Below the pieces are notes generated by a model. The model was given only the letters and a program-made list of their open reading frames with translations. It did not search any database and had not been told where the DNA came from. The position numbers and the translations under genes are program-made. This document shows, one piece after another, positions 1 to 11,846 of a stretch of DNA of 64,000 bases (position 1 is the first letter of the stretch; every line of letters starts with the position of its first letter). Location of the stretch: assembly GCA_018697195.1 (NCBI GenBank), contig CM031879.1, positions 29,764,473 to 29,828,472 on the forward strand, written 5' to 3'. This DNA comes from Certhia americana (taxonomy: Eukaryota; Chordata; Aves; Passeriformes; Certhiidae).

Positions 1-29
1 CTGAGAGATTCGGGAACAACAGTAACCAA

Positions 30-316
30 TTTTATTATGGCCTTTCAGTGGTTACAGAGATGATTTTTATAAAGTTCAGTGGTGACAGGACAAGAGGCAA
101 TGATTTTAAACTGAAAAAGGGTAGATTTTAATTTTAAAAATGGAAGGAATTTTCTACAGTGAGTGTGATGATACACTGGAACAGGCTGCTCAGAGATGTT
201 GCAGGTGCCTTGTAACTGGCAGTGTTCAAGCTCATGGGGATGGGGTTTTAGCAACTTGACCTAGTGGAAGATGTCTCTAAGAGCAGATTATATTTGCACG
301 ATTCTTTGATTCTTTG
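30..316 (+). mobile_element. CR1 LINE, 3' end fragment
   Basis: This is a non-LTR retrotransposon remnant of the avian CR1 family, covering the end of ORF2 and the 3' UTR. Visible landmarks in order are GTGGTGACAGGACAAGAGGCA near 77, CACTGGAACAGGCTGCTCAGAG near 175, a GTTCAAG...GGATGGGG stretch near 225, and the terminal repeats ATTCTTTGATTCTTTGA at 301-317. CR1 ends in short ATTCTRTG-type repeats rather than poly(A). The 5' part is missing, as is usual for CR1. The copy is diverged and non-functional. The left edge is uncertain because the window begins here. Confidence 0.8.
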
Positions 317-325
317 AGTGCGCAT

Positions 326-457
326 CAGTGTCCCTGGAGGTATTCAAAAGGCATGTAGATATGACACTTATGGACACGGTTAGTGGTGGACTTAGATTTG
401 CTGGGTTAATATTTGGACTCGATGATCTATTCCTAGATAAATTATCTATGATTCAAT
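326..457 (+). mobile_element. CR1 LINE, second 3' end fragment
   Basis: A separate CR1 3' end follows the previous one by about 10 bases. It shows TCCCTGGAGGTATTCAAAAGGC, then the CACGGTTAGTGGTGGACTTAG block, then TTGGACTCGATGATCT, which are typical steps of a CR1 3' UTR. It ends near ATCTATGATTCAATT, a degraded form of the terminal repeat. The UTR differs from that of its neighbour, so it belongs to another CR1 subfamily and is not a duplication. Confidence 0.72.
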
Positions 458-3400
458 TCATTCCAGCTTTACTTCAGTCCCCTTTCCAGGAAACCGTTTT
501 TTTTTTTTTTTTTTTTTTTTCAGACTGCATCTATTTGCAGAGAGTCTAGGGAAGCAGTGAAACAGTAACACTGAGAGACATTATTTTCTCTTTCAGTCTT
601 TCTCTGTCCTTGCATTGCTGTGTTCAACTATAGAGGCTGTGGCTGTCTTTCCCTTTTGTTTGGGTATGTTCAGTTTGGTCTGTGTCGGTGTTTCCTGCAG
701 AACAGATACAATCTGACTTTAGGTTCTCAATGTTTTTAAAAGGGTAGATTTAAATTAAATTAAGAAAAAAGAAAAAAACTCCCTAAATTTCCCATTTCTA
801 AATGTTGATTCTCATCTTGGCTGACAATTGTATATCTCCCTAACTTATATCTATGTATTTATAAAGCACCTTTCATATAAACTGGTGTTTTGTTTCCTCG
901 AAATATAAATTGTTCTTTGCTTCACATACAAAAGTCTGCCTAGCACAGATTCTGATTCAGAATCCTTTTAAAGCTGACCTTGAACATGCAGCAAATTGTC
1001 CAATTTTGTTTCAGGCTCTAAGTCAGAATATCAACAGATGTGTGAATCTATACCTTAATGGCACCTGAAAAGGTACCATGTAGTTCATGCTTACATAGTA
1101 TTTTATAAAAACTTACTCATATTTGATGAAAAAAAATAGTTAAATTAGACAAGGTACTATGTTTCTTTAAACTATTTTTTGAGAGGAAAATATTAACATT
1201 TCAGGTGTTTAGTTGTTTGGGGTTTTTTTAAACTACCTTCCACATAGCATAAAAGAGAACATGTTCCTTTTGCCCTATCATTTCAATTATAAGTAATTAA
1301 TTTGTTAGCATGTTGTCAGAAAAAACCAAAGCTTTCATCATATCCACCAACATATATAACATAAGAACGTTAGAGGTACAAATGTCACATTGCTTCTTAC
1401 TTTATTTTGAAAAAGTTTTATTAAAACTTGTCAACACCTTACTCAATATATACTGCTACCAATTATCCATAAATATATTGTTATTAATTATTATTACCAT
1501 TAAATATATATGTTGCCACTGAATGTTTATATACTATTAGCTTTCTTCTCCATAACTGTTAGTGAATTAAATGTGAGATGAATCAAAGATAGTATTTTTA
1601 AAAAAAATAGCAGCAAGATAAATAAGTGCAAATGTGTTACAAAACTGAATTCTCATCCAACCATGAAATGTCCACCTGAAACTGTTATTTCTATATATGA
1701 ACTCTATTATAGTTCCTGGAAAAACTGAATAAACCTAATTATGTAAGTCATAGTACATAGGCATTTATCCATTTCCCATGCATTGCCTTATTCATTTGAT
1801 TGCCTTCACTTTCCTGTTTTTGAAGATATATTTACTATACTGTTTATTTTTGAATTTATTTTTTGCAAGTTTTTTGACCAGATCTTATATTTGCCCTGAA
1901 AACTTTTTCCCACTTTTCTTATCTTGTTTTAATATTCTTTGCTGTTATGGGCTCTATAAAAAATTGTGATTTACCTCCTTTTCATGATGCACTCATACAT
2001 CTTCTTTTGAAAGAACAACATTAACAAAACATAAGCTCCAAGATTGCTAGATCAGTGCCTTTGAGTGCCACCAGTGATGGTGACTTGCAGTGAGTATTAG
2101 TAAGTTATTAATTGCAACCTGCTTTCAGATCACTTATGTATTGTTCAATTATCTACATCACCAGGACTTGTCCTGCATTTCAATGGCCATCTTTGTGGCT
2201 TTATGACTGTGAGTATGCAATGAAAAAGTCTGGCTTTTCTGAAGGTAATAAAATTAATTATTTTGAATGTTTTACTTGCAAATTGAAGTAGTTTATTCTC
2301 TCCTGTGATAAATACAGGGATGTTTACTGCCTTAGCCAGCAGCTAAAGGCAATGTGTTTGGATCATAGATTTGGTACGTAAAATCTGTAAAAGTCCCATC
2401 TCATGAATTGAAATTCTTGGCATATTTATCTCCTTGACTGCACACAGAACATACTGAAATAAAGCCATGGTTACTACTCACTGTCCCTGCAAGTGACAAT
2501 GTTTTGCCCATAGGATGTTAGCAGCTAAATTGCACTTCTTCTCATGATAAACTTCTAAGATCCTCAGATTAACTGAAATGTTTTTATCCACTAGAGGAAT
2601 AATTTTGTATTCTGCACATGTCCTTGGACATATTCTCCTGATCACATTAATCCTGGGATGCCCTAATTGTTCTAAGTCTCCTCTGAATACAACAAATCGG
2701 CAAAAGTCACTGAAGTCTTTATTATTATTATTTTCCTTCCAGATCAATGACAATGCCAAAACAAACCAAGCAACCAAACAAATAAATCCCACCCTTTGCT
2801 GTACATATGAAGTGAGCTTTATGTGAAAGAGTATTATGTGGTGTATGCTGCATGGGGAGACAGTTAATGTCAATATTGAATGCTACCTATATATTGAGCA
2901 TTATAAACTACAGGCATTTCAGTCAAACAGCTGTACTATTTCTCTTGTACTTTGACATGTTTTTCCTTGTTTTCCAGAGTAATTGAAAGCTTTTTGCTTT
3001 CACTGCCTTTTCTTGACAGAGATGCCACAAGGTATCTATACATCTCAAAGGCTAACACAAAATCAATCTGTGTGATTATGCAATTTAACTGCATTTGCAG
3101 TGCTAATTTATCTTCTAGCATCTGTAAATTACTTTATTATAAAAAATTCAAAAGCTTAGCTGAAAGCCAAATTAGACCTGGTAGCAACACAAAAACATTA
3201 GCAACAAGGGAAATCTCTAAAAACAACAGCAGACAGCAAAACATCAAGTGATGTGCAGAAAGACATAAAATGTGATATAAATTCATTAAGTGCTGACTAT
3301 TGTTGTTTTATTTGAGATCTGAGTAAAAGTATATTGCTAGAAAGCTTTCCCAAGTTGCCCTACAGGGAGACACTTTGCCATTTCTAATTAACCCTTGCTA

Positions 3401-4565
3401 TTTGGATACTTCATATTTGTATTTAACAATACCATTTGCCAATTAAAATGGGAGGGGCAGAGGATAACTGGAGATTTGATAAATGAAGACAAAAATTGTC
3501 CTTCAATTGGGTAGAGCTGATAGCTGAAAGTCTTTCCTCTAGTTATAAAATGACAGGCAGTGAATTCAATGTTAAATATTCATGCATGATGAAAAAGCAA
3601 CCTATGAATTCAAGGTTAAACAGTTATGTAAAAGAGCAGCATGGGAAAAATACAAACTTAGAAGGAAGCTAATGACCTTTAAACATCAAAGGCAGAATTC
3701 CTATCCATTAGGAGGTCAGTGTGCTAATGCAGTATAAAACTGCACTGACATGATTTCTGGTGTCACATCTGATACTGAAGAAAGCCCTGTTCTCACTGAA
3801 AAAATAAAAGAATTCATTGTAAAATGTAAAGATTAAAAAAATTCCCTCTTTTGCCTTTAAAAATATTATTCGAGTTTTGCTTTTTGTGGTTCTGGAAGAA
3901 TTTTACATAAGATTTGACATTCTTATCAAGCACAAAGTCTGGCAAAGGCAAATCTACTTAATGTTTGAATATCAAACAGGTAGTAAATGTAAGGGCTTGA
4001 GACAATAAAGACACACAGAAGTAACCTTCTGCTCCCACACATTCTTTTTACAATGTTCTCCATCCCAAACACCATAAATAAGATATCTGATGATTGAGCT
4101 TGAGAATAGAAAGCTTCTTCTGCAGACTGTATGTTAATCATTGTGGAGGCAAGTCTAGGACTAATACTTTCTAGTCAATCTGACACTGATGGAAGATTTT
4201 GACTGAAAATCCAAAATATGTCTGTCATACTTCTTACAAGATTATTTTATATGCATTATTTCTGGATGACTTCAAAGTGAAATTTTGTCTTTAATAATCA
4301 TATATGACATTCAGTAAGAGAAAGGTTAGCAAAAAAAGGGGAAAAATCTACTATTAAAATACAGTGTATATATATACATATATATAATGTGTTTCATCTG
4401 AAGGAAGAAGAAAACCAGCCATTTATAAACCTACTTAAGTCCTAAAATATTATAATATCATGATGCTCTGCCTTTTAAGACTTCTAATGAAACATATGTG
4501 TTGATGAGTAAATAAGGTGTTGCGTTTGGATTATACTTACAAAGCCAAAGTGTCCTTGATGATCA
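458..4565. other. Unique AT-rich DNA, no gene seen
   Basis: No recognisable exon, RNA gene or dated repeat was found. The stretch holds a 24-base T run at 497-520, small ATT and TA microsatellites (around 2,718-2,735 and 4,365-4,387) and several short open frames on both strands without protein-like composition. The overlapping frames at 2,478-2,873 (-) and 2,578-2,826 (+) are complementary shadows of each other with no family resemblance. Confidence 0.6.
497..520. repeat. T24 homopolymer
   Basis: This is an uninterrupted run of 24 T. It could be a simple repeat or the poly(A) tail of an old minus-strand retro-insert. No recognisable element body flanks it. Confidence 0.9.
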
Positions 4566-5200
4566 TAAAGCCATAGAATGTTTTGTGTTGGAAGGGACTA
4601 TTTAAAGGTAATCTAGTTCAACCTTCCTGCAATAAACTTCTTCAACCAAATCAGGTTGCTGAGACCTGTCCAACCTGACCTTCAATGTTTCTCTGCAGGG
4701 CAACTACCAGCTCTCTGGACAACTTGTGCCAGGGTTTTACCACTCTCATATATCCAATTTACATGAACCTTCCTTCATTCAGTTTAAACCATCATCCCTT
4801 GTCCTGTCACTACAGGCCTTTGTAAACAGCTCTCCAGCTCTCTTGTAACTCCTTTCAGGTACTGGAAGGGGACTCTATTGTGTCCCTGGAGCCTTGTCTT
4901 CTCCAAACTGAACCACCTCACTTCTCTCATACTGTCCTCATTGACAGTATGTCAATTGTCCTGATTGTCCTTATCCAACAGGTCCATGTCCTTCTTATGC
5001 TGGGGACCCCAGAGCTGGATGCAGCACTCCCGCTGGGGTCTCACAAGAGTGGAACAGACAGGAGCAATCACCTCCCTTGACCTGTGTGTCACATTGCTTT
5101 TGATGAAGATTATAGTTTTCATTCTTAGCTATAAATGCACAAATGAAATTTGACTGATTTGCCTTCATCTCTACAGAACACTTGTACTGCTTAACCAAGC
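4566..5200 (-). mobile_element. CR1 LINE, 3' half, old copy
   Basis: Read on the minus strand, this is a CR1 piece from the C-terminal part of ORF2 into the 3' UTR. On the + strand it starts with the 3' terminus (CATAGAATG...TTGGAAGGGAC, 4,571-4,599). It continues through the UTR block with CCCTTGTCCTGTCACTACAGGCC near 4,797. It then reaches the coding part complementary to the conserved CR1 segment around GGGGACCCCAGAGCTGGATGCAGCACTCC near 5,002. Beyond about 5,115 similarity fades, so the 5' edge is approximate. Short frames inside it are relics of the CR1 ORF. Confidence 0.88.
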
Positions 5201-5869
5201 GAGTCTATTCCCAAATACTAATAGCAGCAACTGCCTTCCTGCATAGCCTATGGAGAGAGACTGATTTACAGATGGAGCTCCTTTGTCATGTCTTTTCTAT
5301 GGCTCATGTTTTATAAACACCAAGCAACTAAATACTTTCTGTAACACAGGTAAAGCAAGCTTGAGAATAAAATTTTTGGAGACAGTTTTCAATCCTTACC
5401 AATCACATAAGAAACAAAAGATGTCTTATCAGCCACCCAAAGTTTGGTAAATAAACTGCACATCTATTCTTTAGACTATTTTACTATTGATTATAGATAC
5501 TTATAATCAGTCTGTCAGTTGGCGTGTCCCTCCTGCAGGTGCACCAGATAATAGGCTCTGCATACCTCACTCAATGCAGGTCTACAAAACAAGCTTCATA
5601 AACGCATAAAGTCTTTTTCATAGATAATTAATATTTTATTGAAATAGTGCAGAAATGAAAAAGAGCAGACTCCTTTGTATAAAAAATATACCAAAAAACA
5701 CCAGCAGAACGTTCTCTAACATGTCTGAATTTGTAATTATGTGATTGTACTAATGTAAATTGAATCCACAAAAAACCCCTATCCCTATCCAAACATATCC
5801 TAAAGAATGAATAGTCTCTGTTGTTACTCAAAAGATATCATCCTTAGATGGAAGTAGAAGTTTTACACA

Positions 5870-6195
5870 TCCAAAGAGGAAACGAGAAAGCTAAGATTAA
5901 AAAAAAATAGAGAGAACTATCAGCTAGACAGAGTAGAAAGAAGTATTTAGCAGAGTGTAAAGACAGAGGAAGATACAGAACTATAGAGGAAGTATAATAT
6001 TGAGAGAAGAGCAACTAAGGAAAACTAGTTATTATGGGAGTCCAGAAAAAGAAATAAAACTGAAAAAATTAATTAAACATTTTGTTGTCACTGGAGACAC
6101 ACAAAGACAGGGAGGGAAGGGAAATGGAAAAATAAACAAGAAGGGGAAAGGAAAGCACAGGAAACAGAATAGTAAGGAGAATAATGGAGTAGTTT
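5870..6195 (+). repeat. Purine-rich low-complexity tract
   Basis: For roughly 325 bases the + strand is dominated by A and G, with many GGAAA, GAGAA and AAGGGGAAAGG words. Just downstream the skew flips to T-rich. No repeat unit is visible. It may be an old degenerated purine microsatellite. Confidence 0.6.
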
Positions 6196-8542
6196 TTTAA
6201 AAGGCCTTTTTTGTTTGTGTTTTTGAGACTCTTTTTTCATCCAAGAAACACCACATCTACATGGAAGGGTGTAATGCAATACCTTTTATTTAGGAGATTT
6301 AGAGTTGAACCATAAATATAAACCATAGTAGAAAAATGGTAAGCTAGCTATCTTAAATAACCAAAGTAATTTGAAAATTCAGAGTGTCTGTGCTTTTAAA
6401 GATTTTTTTTTTTCAAACCTCAAAGTACAACTTATATAAATCCTCATTTTTTCTTTTTATGAACTGTCCTGTGTGCTTTTCTCTGGAAGTGTTTAACACT
6501 CACCTTGGAAGATATAAGTCCCCATGACATTTTTCCCTTCAACAAAGAAAACATTCAGCACGGCAAGAATCTTTTGACAGAAGGACTTCCCTGGGAGCAG
6601 AGATCTTTTCACACATCCTTTACTGCTCTACAGTCTCCAGTAGGAAAAGCAAAGGGTTATAAAACCCTTGAAAAATAGGATATTAAGAGATTTTTTTTCC
6701 TTCTCTTACATACAGTTCTTTATTATTTGGATTTTGGTCCAGTGTCTTGTGTTGTCAATCTTGCTTCACTTTTCTTTTTTTTTCCTCAAAACAAGCTTCT
6801 TTTACTTCAAATCCTACATCTTTATCATGGGTTGTTTTTTGGGTTTGTTTGGTATTGTTATTGTTTGGGTTTTTGTTGAGTTTTAGTTTTGTTGTCTGCA
6901 CCATGTTTATCTCTCACAGTGCAACTTTGAAAAAAAGAAAGGAAAAAAGATAAAGAGGAACAAATAGTATGTAACAATACTCCATGTTAAATCAAGTATG
7001 GAGATCTGGAACCAGAGAATCAAAGCATAACTGGTTAGGCTGATGGCCCACTACCAGCATTAGAATTGTCATAAATCTCTGCCACATTTAGACAACAGGA
7101 GGCAGCAGAACCCTGTGTTGGCACAAATTCCATGGATATTTTCTGAGATTTCTTTTATTGCTCTCCTTTTATACTAGGACCTTTATCTTCTCAAGATGGG
7201 TGCAATTTAGTTTAGCTTCACCAACACACAAGTCTGTAACAATTATATTATTAAAGGAAGCCAATCAGAGAGAGCACTCTGGTTCTGAGAACAAGTGTCA
7301 TTTCTCAGCTCACATCCAGGTGGCTAAATCTCTGAAACTACAGTGCCTTCAGAGTGCTGTTTGGAATTGGTTTAGTCAGTGTTGTCCTCAGAACTGTCCC
7401 CAGCAATGTTCTGTGCAAACATCTGTGTTACCAATGTAATAATCATAGCAACTCTGTGGCACTGCCTCTTGCCATACCCTTGTGCATGCTAATTTACTAG
7501 TACAAGCATTAGCAATAAAGAATTTAAGTACTACTGTAATGCACCCAGTAAAATGAAACCGGCAGATTTCCCACTGTTACATTTATCTCTTTGGGTGTAT
7601 TTGTACATCTTTCAAATTACAACAAATGATAAAAATCAGAAAATGAAAATAAAGTAAATTCTTTTTCCTATTCTGGAGAATAATCTTAATAGACCAAAAT
7701 CTTTTATTGCTTTCATTTGTCACAGATTAAATGGTCTGCAAATGGAAATACTGTCTTGGACACCATCTGTGAGACAAATACAGGTCTCAGTAAACACGTT
7801 ACAGCAATAAAAATTGGAAGGTAGATTGAATTGTATATGAAAAATGTACAATTAAAAATTTTTACCTTTAAGGCTCAAGCTGGATATATCTGAGCTGTAT
7901 AAAAGAATGCATGTACAAAAACATTTTTTAGGAAGGAACTGCGGTGTCTCACAGGCCTGTCTTTAACTCAGGGTTGGTTGTTTCCACAGTCCAAAATAGG
8001 TCACAGAAGCAGCCCTTGGCACATTACTGGATCTGAGCAATTTCAGAACACCATTGTGGGACCTCAAGGGTAATTTTTCATGCATTGTTTGCGCAGACCC
8101 TTTGCTATTTTACTTTGCCACATTGACATTATGTTCTCTTTCCTCCTACTGAAATTCTTGCTTGTTTGTTTCTTATGCAAAGGGGAATGAACATCCCACA
8201 AAAGGGCCGTTTCTAGTGATCTCAGCATTTTAACAGAGGACTAAAGAAATGTGGTAGTCCATTTAAAAACATATCCTAGATCATTTGATACCATTTCTTG
8301 ATACTATTAGCAATGGCAGAAGGATTTTATGTATGCAAAAACACAGACTTAAATGAAAACTACACTGCCATTGCCTGTCTTCCTGTCAAATTTCTCATCA
8401 GCCTGCTCTATTTGTTAGGCTTTTTTAATAAAGGTAGACCTGTGGAAATATACATATTTATACAGTGAAGATATACATTTATGCATCCATATTAGGAAAG
8501 AGGCCAAACAGATTCTTTAATTATGAAGATATTAGTGTCAAC

Positions 8543-8584
8543 AGCCCAGTTTTAAGGTTGTTTAGCCCAGTCTTAAGGTTGTTT
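8543..8584 (+). repeat. 21-bp tandem duplication (2 copies)
   Basis: Two adjacent 21-bp copies (8,543-8,563 and 8,564-8,584) begin AGCCCAGT and end GGTTGTTT, with one T/C mismatch. The near-identity points to a fairly recent local slippage or duplication. Confidence 0.93.
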
Positions 8585-8976
8585 ATGTAGCATGGATTTT
8601 CAGCAAAAGATTAGTTCTGATAGGGAAATGATGAGCCAATAAGATTTTCTTATTCTGGCAACAAATGCTACAGTTAAAGACAGTTCAAAATGTAGCCTCT
8701 TTTGTACAAACCTCTAAGAAATATAAGGATTCCCATTCCTCTAAACACAGATATAAACTAGGAATTCAGTACTATCCTCCTGAATTTGTTCTTTTTCATC
8801 TTGAAAGATATCTGCAAATTTCTAGCACATGAACAGCTGCAAATTTTTCAAGCAGTAGCTCAGCATGTAGAAAAGTTCAGGAAATAAATAGAAATATATT
8901 GTTTATTTTCAGCTATGGGTAAAAAATATCCCCGGCATGAAGAGAATTTAAATGTATTCTGGGATAAAACTAAGAC

Positions 8977-9002
8977 TCTCTCTCTCTCTCCCTCTCTCTC
9001 TG
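8977..9002 (+). repeat. CT microsatellite
   Basis: This is a short (CT)n run with one CC interruption. Confidence 0.85.
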
Positions 9003-9441
9003 AAGAGTCTAGCACTGAAGACAAAATACAGAAATCATTCAGAGGCTACCTAGGACCACAATGTCTGACAAACATTTTTATAAAGAAGAGCTTTCTGAAA
9101 CTTAAAAGGAAATATAAGTCATATGAGAAAAAACAGGAATAGTGTTAAAAATGATTGATTTTTTTTCCTAGTTATCTCAGTTTCATTTTCAAAATATATA
9201 TTTATGATTTAGGCTGCTTCAGTTTATCCTGCTGCCTATAACTCAGGGATGAGAGAAAGTTGTGAGTTTCAACTAATGGTGTGGGACTGCTGGCCTGCTG
9301 CCTGTTTGAGACAATGTCAACCCAATTCAAGAAAGGATTTCTCTTATAATGGCATTTTCTCCCACTGCTGCTTTCTAACACAGTTCTCTGAGGATGTCAC
9401 TTTAAATTGGAAAAGAGAATAACACTGCAGGAAAATGTGGG

Positions 9442-9801
9442 TTGTGCTATGAGGTAGGGAAGGTTTCACAGCAGCTAGGAATTTCTTTCCCTGTGTGGTG
9501 GCTCTGTGGAATATTGCAGACTATTAAAGTTCCTGTATTAGAATCAGAATTTGAAATAGACTTTGTATGTCCTCATTTGGATTTAGAAAATGATACATCT
9601 GAAGGAGCAATAAAACTCTGGCATGACCTGCAGAGCCTGAGGCATTCTAAAACTTTTCCATTTGCCTTGATTAAGGATAATGTCTTATACATTGTAGCCT
9701 GGTTAAAATCTTCAGAAAAAAATTATTCCAAAGTGACGAATAAAAACTATTCAGAACAATTTAAAGTACATCAGAGCATTATAAGGACAGAAGATATTTG
9801 A
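9442..9801 (+). other. Open frame of 119 codons, function unknown (weak candidate)
   Basis: An ATG-to-TGA frame of 119 codons lies in unique sequence. Its product would be acidic to neutral with mixed, protein-like composition (for example FEIDFVCPHLDLEND and NVLYIVAWLKSSEKN). There is no signal peptide, membrane segment or family motif that I recognise. There is no upstream promoter or obvious splice-site context, and the G+C content is as low as the flanks. In AT-rich DNA of this size an open frame of this length can arise by chance, so I list it only as something to test. It could also be a worn retrocopy fragment. Confidence 0.12.
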
Positions 9802-10197
9802 TTCTAAAAAAAATTTGATGCCATTAAATTAAAATTTGCAATTTGAATTCTAAGGGTTTTTAGATTTTTACTACAGGTAAAATCTTTGTACTGAGGAAGA
9901 TAGATGGATAATCTGAACAAGTGATAAAAAACTTTGTTAAAAATGAAACTACATTGATTCTTCACAGGTAATACATAGTTTCAAATAAATAATTTATTAT
10001 TTACACTGTTATTATAGTCACTAGATTTGTGAAGCTAAACTAAGAATTTTCGACACACCATGAAGATCATCAATTCCATCTAAAAAACTTTGAGCCGAAA
10101 TCTAGGATCAATGTAGAGGGATTTATGTAATAATAAATCTTACATTTTCAGGATTTTATAGTTAAAAAAAGTATTTTTGTCTGTATAGTCCTTGGGG

Positions 10198-10268
10198 GCT
10201 TTTTTGTTTGTTTGTGTTTTGTTTAGTTTTGGGTTTTGTTTTGGTTTGGTTTTATTTTTGTTTTTGCT
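10198..10268 (+). repeat. G/T-rich low-complexity patch
   Basis: This stretch consists of repeated TTTG, GTTTT and GGTTT words. It is a degenerate (GTTT)n-like sequence. Confidence 0.8.
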
Positions 10269-11021
10269 GAAATAACAGATTAAAGTATACCAAACCCAGA
10301 TACTTTTACTATTATTATCCTCTGAACAAATTTAATTTAAATTCAGAATGCCATCAGAGGGTCAAGCTACAAAAATCATACCTGCGTGCACTTCTCAGGA
10401 TTAGTGCGTGCACACAGAACTTCTGTCACGATTTAACCATTTCATGTCTAAACCATATTTTGTAGCTTCTGGTGGAATTAGAATTTTTATTTGCCCAGGT
10501 AAATGAACTTAAAAGCACAGTGCTGATTTTGTTTGTTGCTGGCACTGCAAGGAATGCACTATTTCTTTTTCATAGACAGTGATTTTAGTTTTATAGAATA
10601 AGGCAATAGGTTTTCTTTCCAAGGTAGTTGTCATTACTGCAAAATCTCATGAGCCAGTTTTTACAGCAGGAAGAGAGAAATATACTCCACATATTTCCAA
10701 ACAGTAAAGAAAATATTCAGCAAGGCCAGGGAGGGAAGATCATGCTTTATGTGTTTACTCAGGCTCGTTTGTTCTGTTCTATATCAATTCTGTGGTGGAT
10801 TTCCAGAGTAAAATGATTTGTAGATGCTTAAACTGTATTTGTGCAAATACTGCTATCCCAATCTAATCCTTGGAGATAATACTGAAATGATACAATACCT
10901 CTTATCAAATATCACTAGGAGAGAGCAAATCTCAAGATCCCAAGACAGAACTGATTATAAATATTTTATAAGATAGATGTCTAATGGGCAGATCATATTT
11001 GCAGTGGGAAAGAGGCCTTTA

Positions 11022-11149
11022 TCCTCTCCTCTCCTCTCCTCTCCTCTCCTCTCCTCTCCTCTCCTCTCCTCTCCTCTCCTCTCCTCTCCTCTCCTCTCCT
11101 CTCCTCTCCTCTCCTCTCCTCTCCTCTCCTCTCCTCTCCTCTCCTCTCC
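11022..11149 (+). repeat. (TCCTC)n pentanucleotide array
   Basis: About 25 perfect copies of the pentamer CTCCT run directly into the assembly gap. One strand is all pyrimidine. After the gap (11,536-11,595) the sequence is still C/T-rich with degenerate CTCTCCTC words and two CTCGAACTCT copies, which suggests the array continued across the gap. The long frames predicted here on both strands are artefacts of the repeat and the gap. Confidence 0.97.
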
Positions 11150-11535
11150 NNNNNNNNNNNNNNNNNNNNNNNNNNNNNNNNNNNNNNNNNNNNNNNNNNN
11201 NNNNNNNNNNNNNNNNNNNNNNNNNNNNNNNNNNNNNNNNNNNNNNNNNNNNNNNNNNNNNNNNNNNNNNNNNNNNNNNNNNNNNNNNNNNNNNNNNNNN
11301 NNNNNNNNNNNNNNNNNNNNNNNNNNNNNNNNNNNNNNNNNNNNNNNNNNNNNNNNNNNNNNNNNNNNNNNNNNNNNNNNNNNNNNNNNNNNNNNNNNNN
11401 NNNNNNNNNNNNNNNNNNNNNNNNNNNNNNNNNNNNNNNNNNNNNNNNNNNNNNNNNNNNNNNNNNNNNNNNNNNNNNNNNNNNNNNNNNNNNNNNNNNN
11501 NNNNNNNNNNNNNNNNNNNNNNNNNNNNNNNNNNN
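11150..11535. other. Assembly gap (386 N)
   Basis: A run of 386 unknown bases lies inside the pentanucleotide array. The true length and content of the array are unknown. Confidence 0.99.
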
Positions 11536-11811
11536 CTCCTTTCACCTTCTTTTCCTCGAACTCTCCTCTCCTCGAACTCTCTTTTTCCCTGTATAGCCCT
11601 AATATAGATAATGAAGAATCAGCATGAGACAGTTTGGGCTTGAAAATTTCCCTCACCAGATTATACATAAATCAAGATTTCCTAGGAAAAGCATGTCATT
11701 GTCTTCTTAATTATTTAAACATTTTGACAAAGTTTCTTGTTTGCACTTTTCAAAATCTTATATCTTTATAAAGCACCTAGCCAGTAGTAGGGTTTTAAGA
11801 AAAATATGGGG

Positions 11812-11846
11812 ACACAAACAAACAAACAAACAAACAAACAAACAAA
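11812..11846 (+). repeat. (ACAA)n microsatellite
   Basis: About eight and a half copies of the tetramer ACAA are seen without interruption. Confidence 0.95.

Larger units (their letters stand above)
5201..11021. other. Unique DNA with skewed tracts, no gene seen
   Basis: Nothing here is recognisable as a gene. Contents worth naming are a purine-rich + strand tract (about 5,870-6,195), a T/G-rich tract (about 6,690-6,925), a 21-bp tandem duplication (8,543-8,584), a CT-rich microsatellite (8,977-9,002), an unusually long open frame (9,442-9,801) and a G/T-rich low-complexity patch (10,198-10,268). Confidence 0.6.

Noticed and set aside
2478..2873. 131-codon frame on the minus strand
   Set aside because: There is no recognisable motif, an overlapping frame of similar quality lies on the other strand, and the composition is background.
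7010..7060. Possible CR1 3' end (AGAATCAAAGCATAACTGG)
   Set aside because: Only the first dozen bases resemble CR1; the following blocks do not fit.
10955..11668. Long open frames (over 200 codons) on both strands around 11.0-11.6 kb
   Set aside because: They are products of the CTCCT array, whose unit contains no stop codon in these frames, and of unknown bases in the gap.
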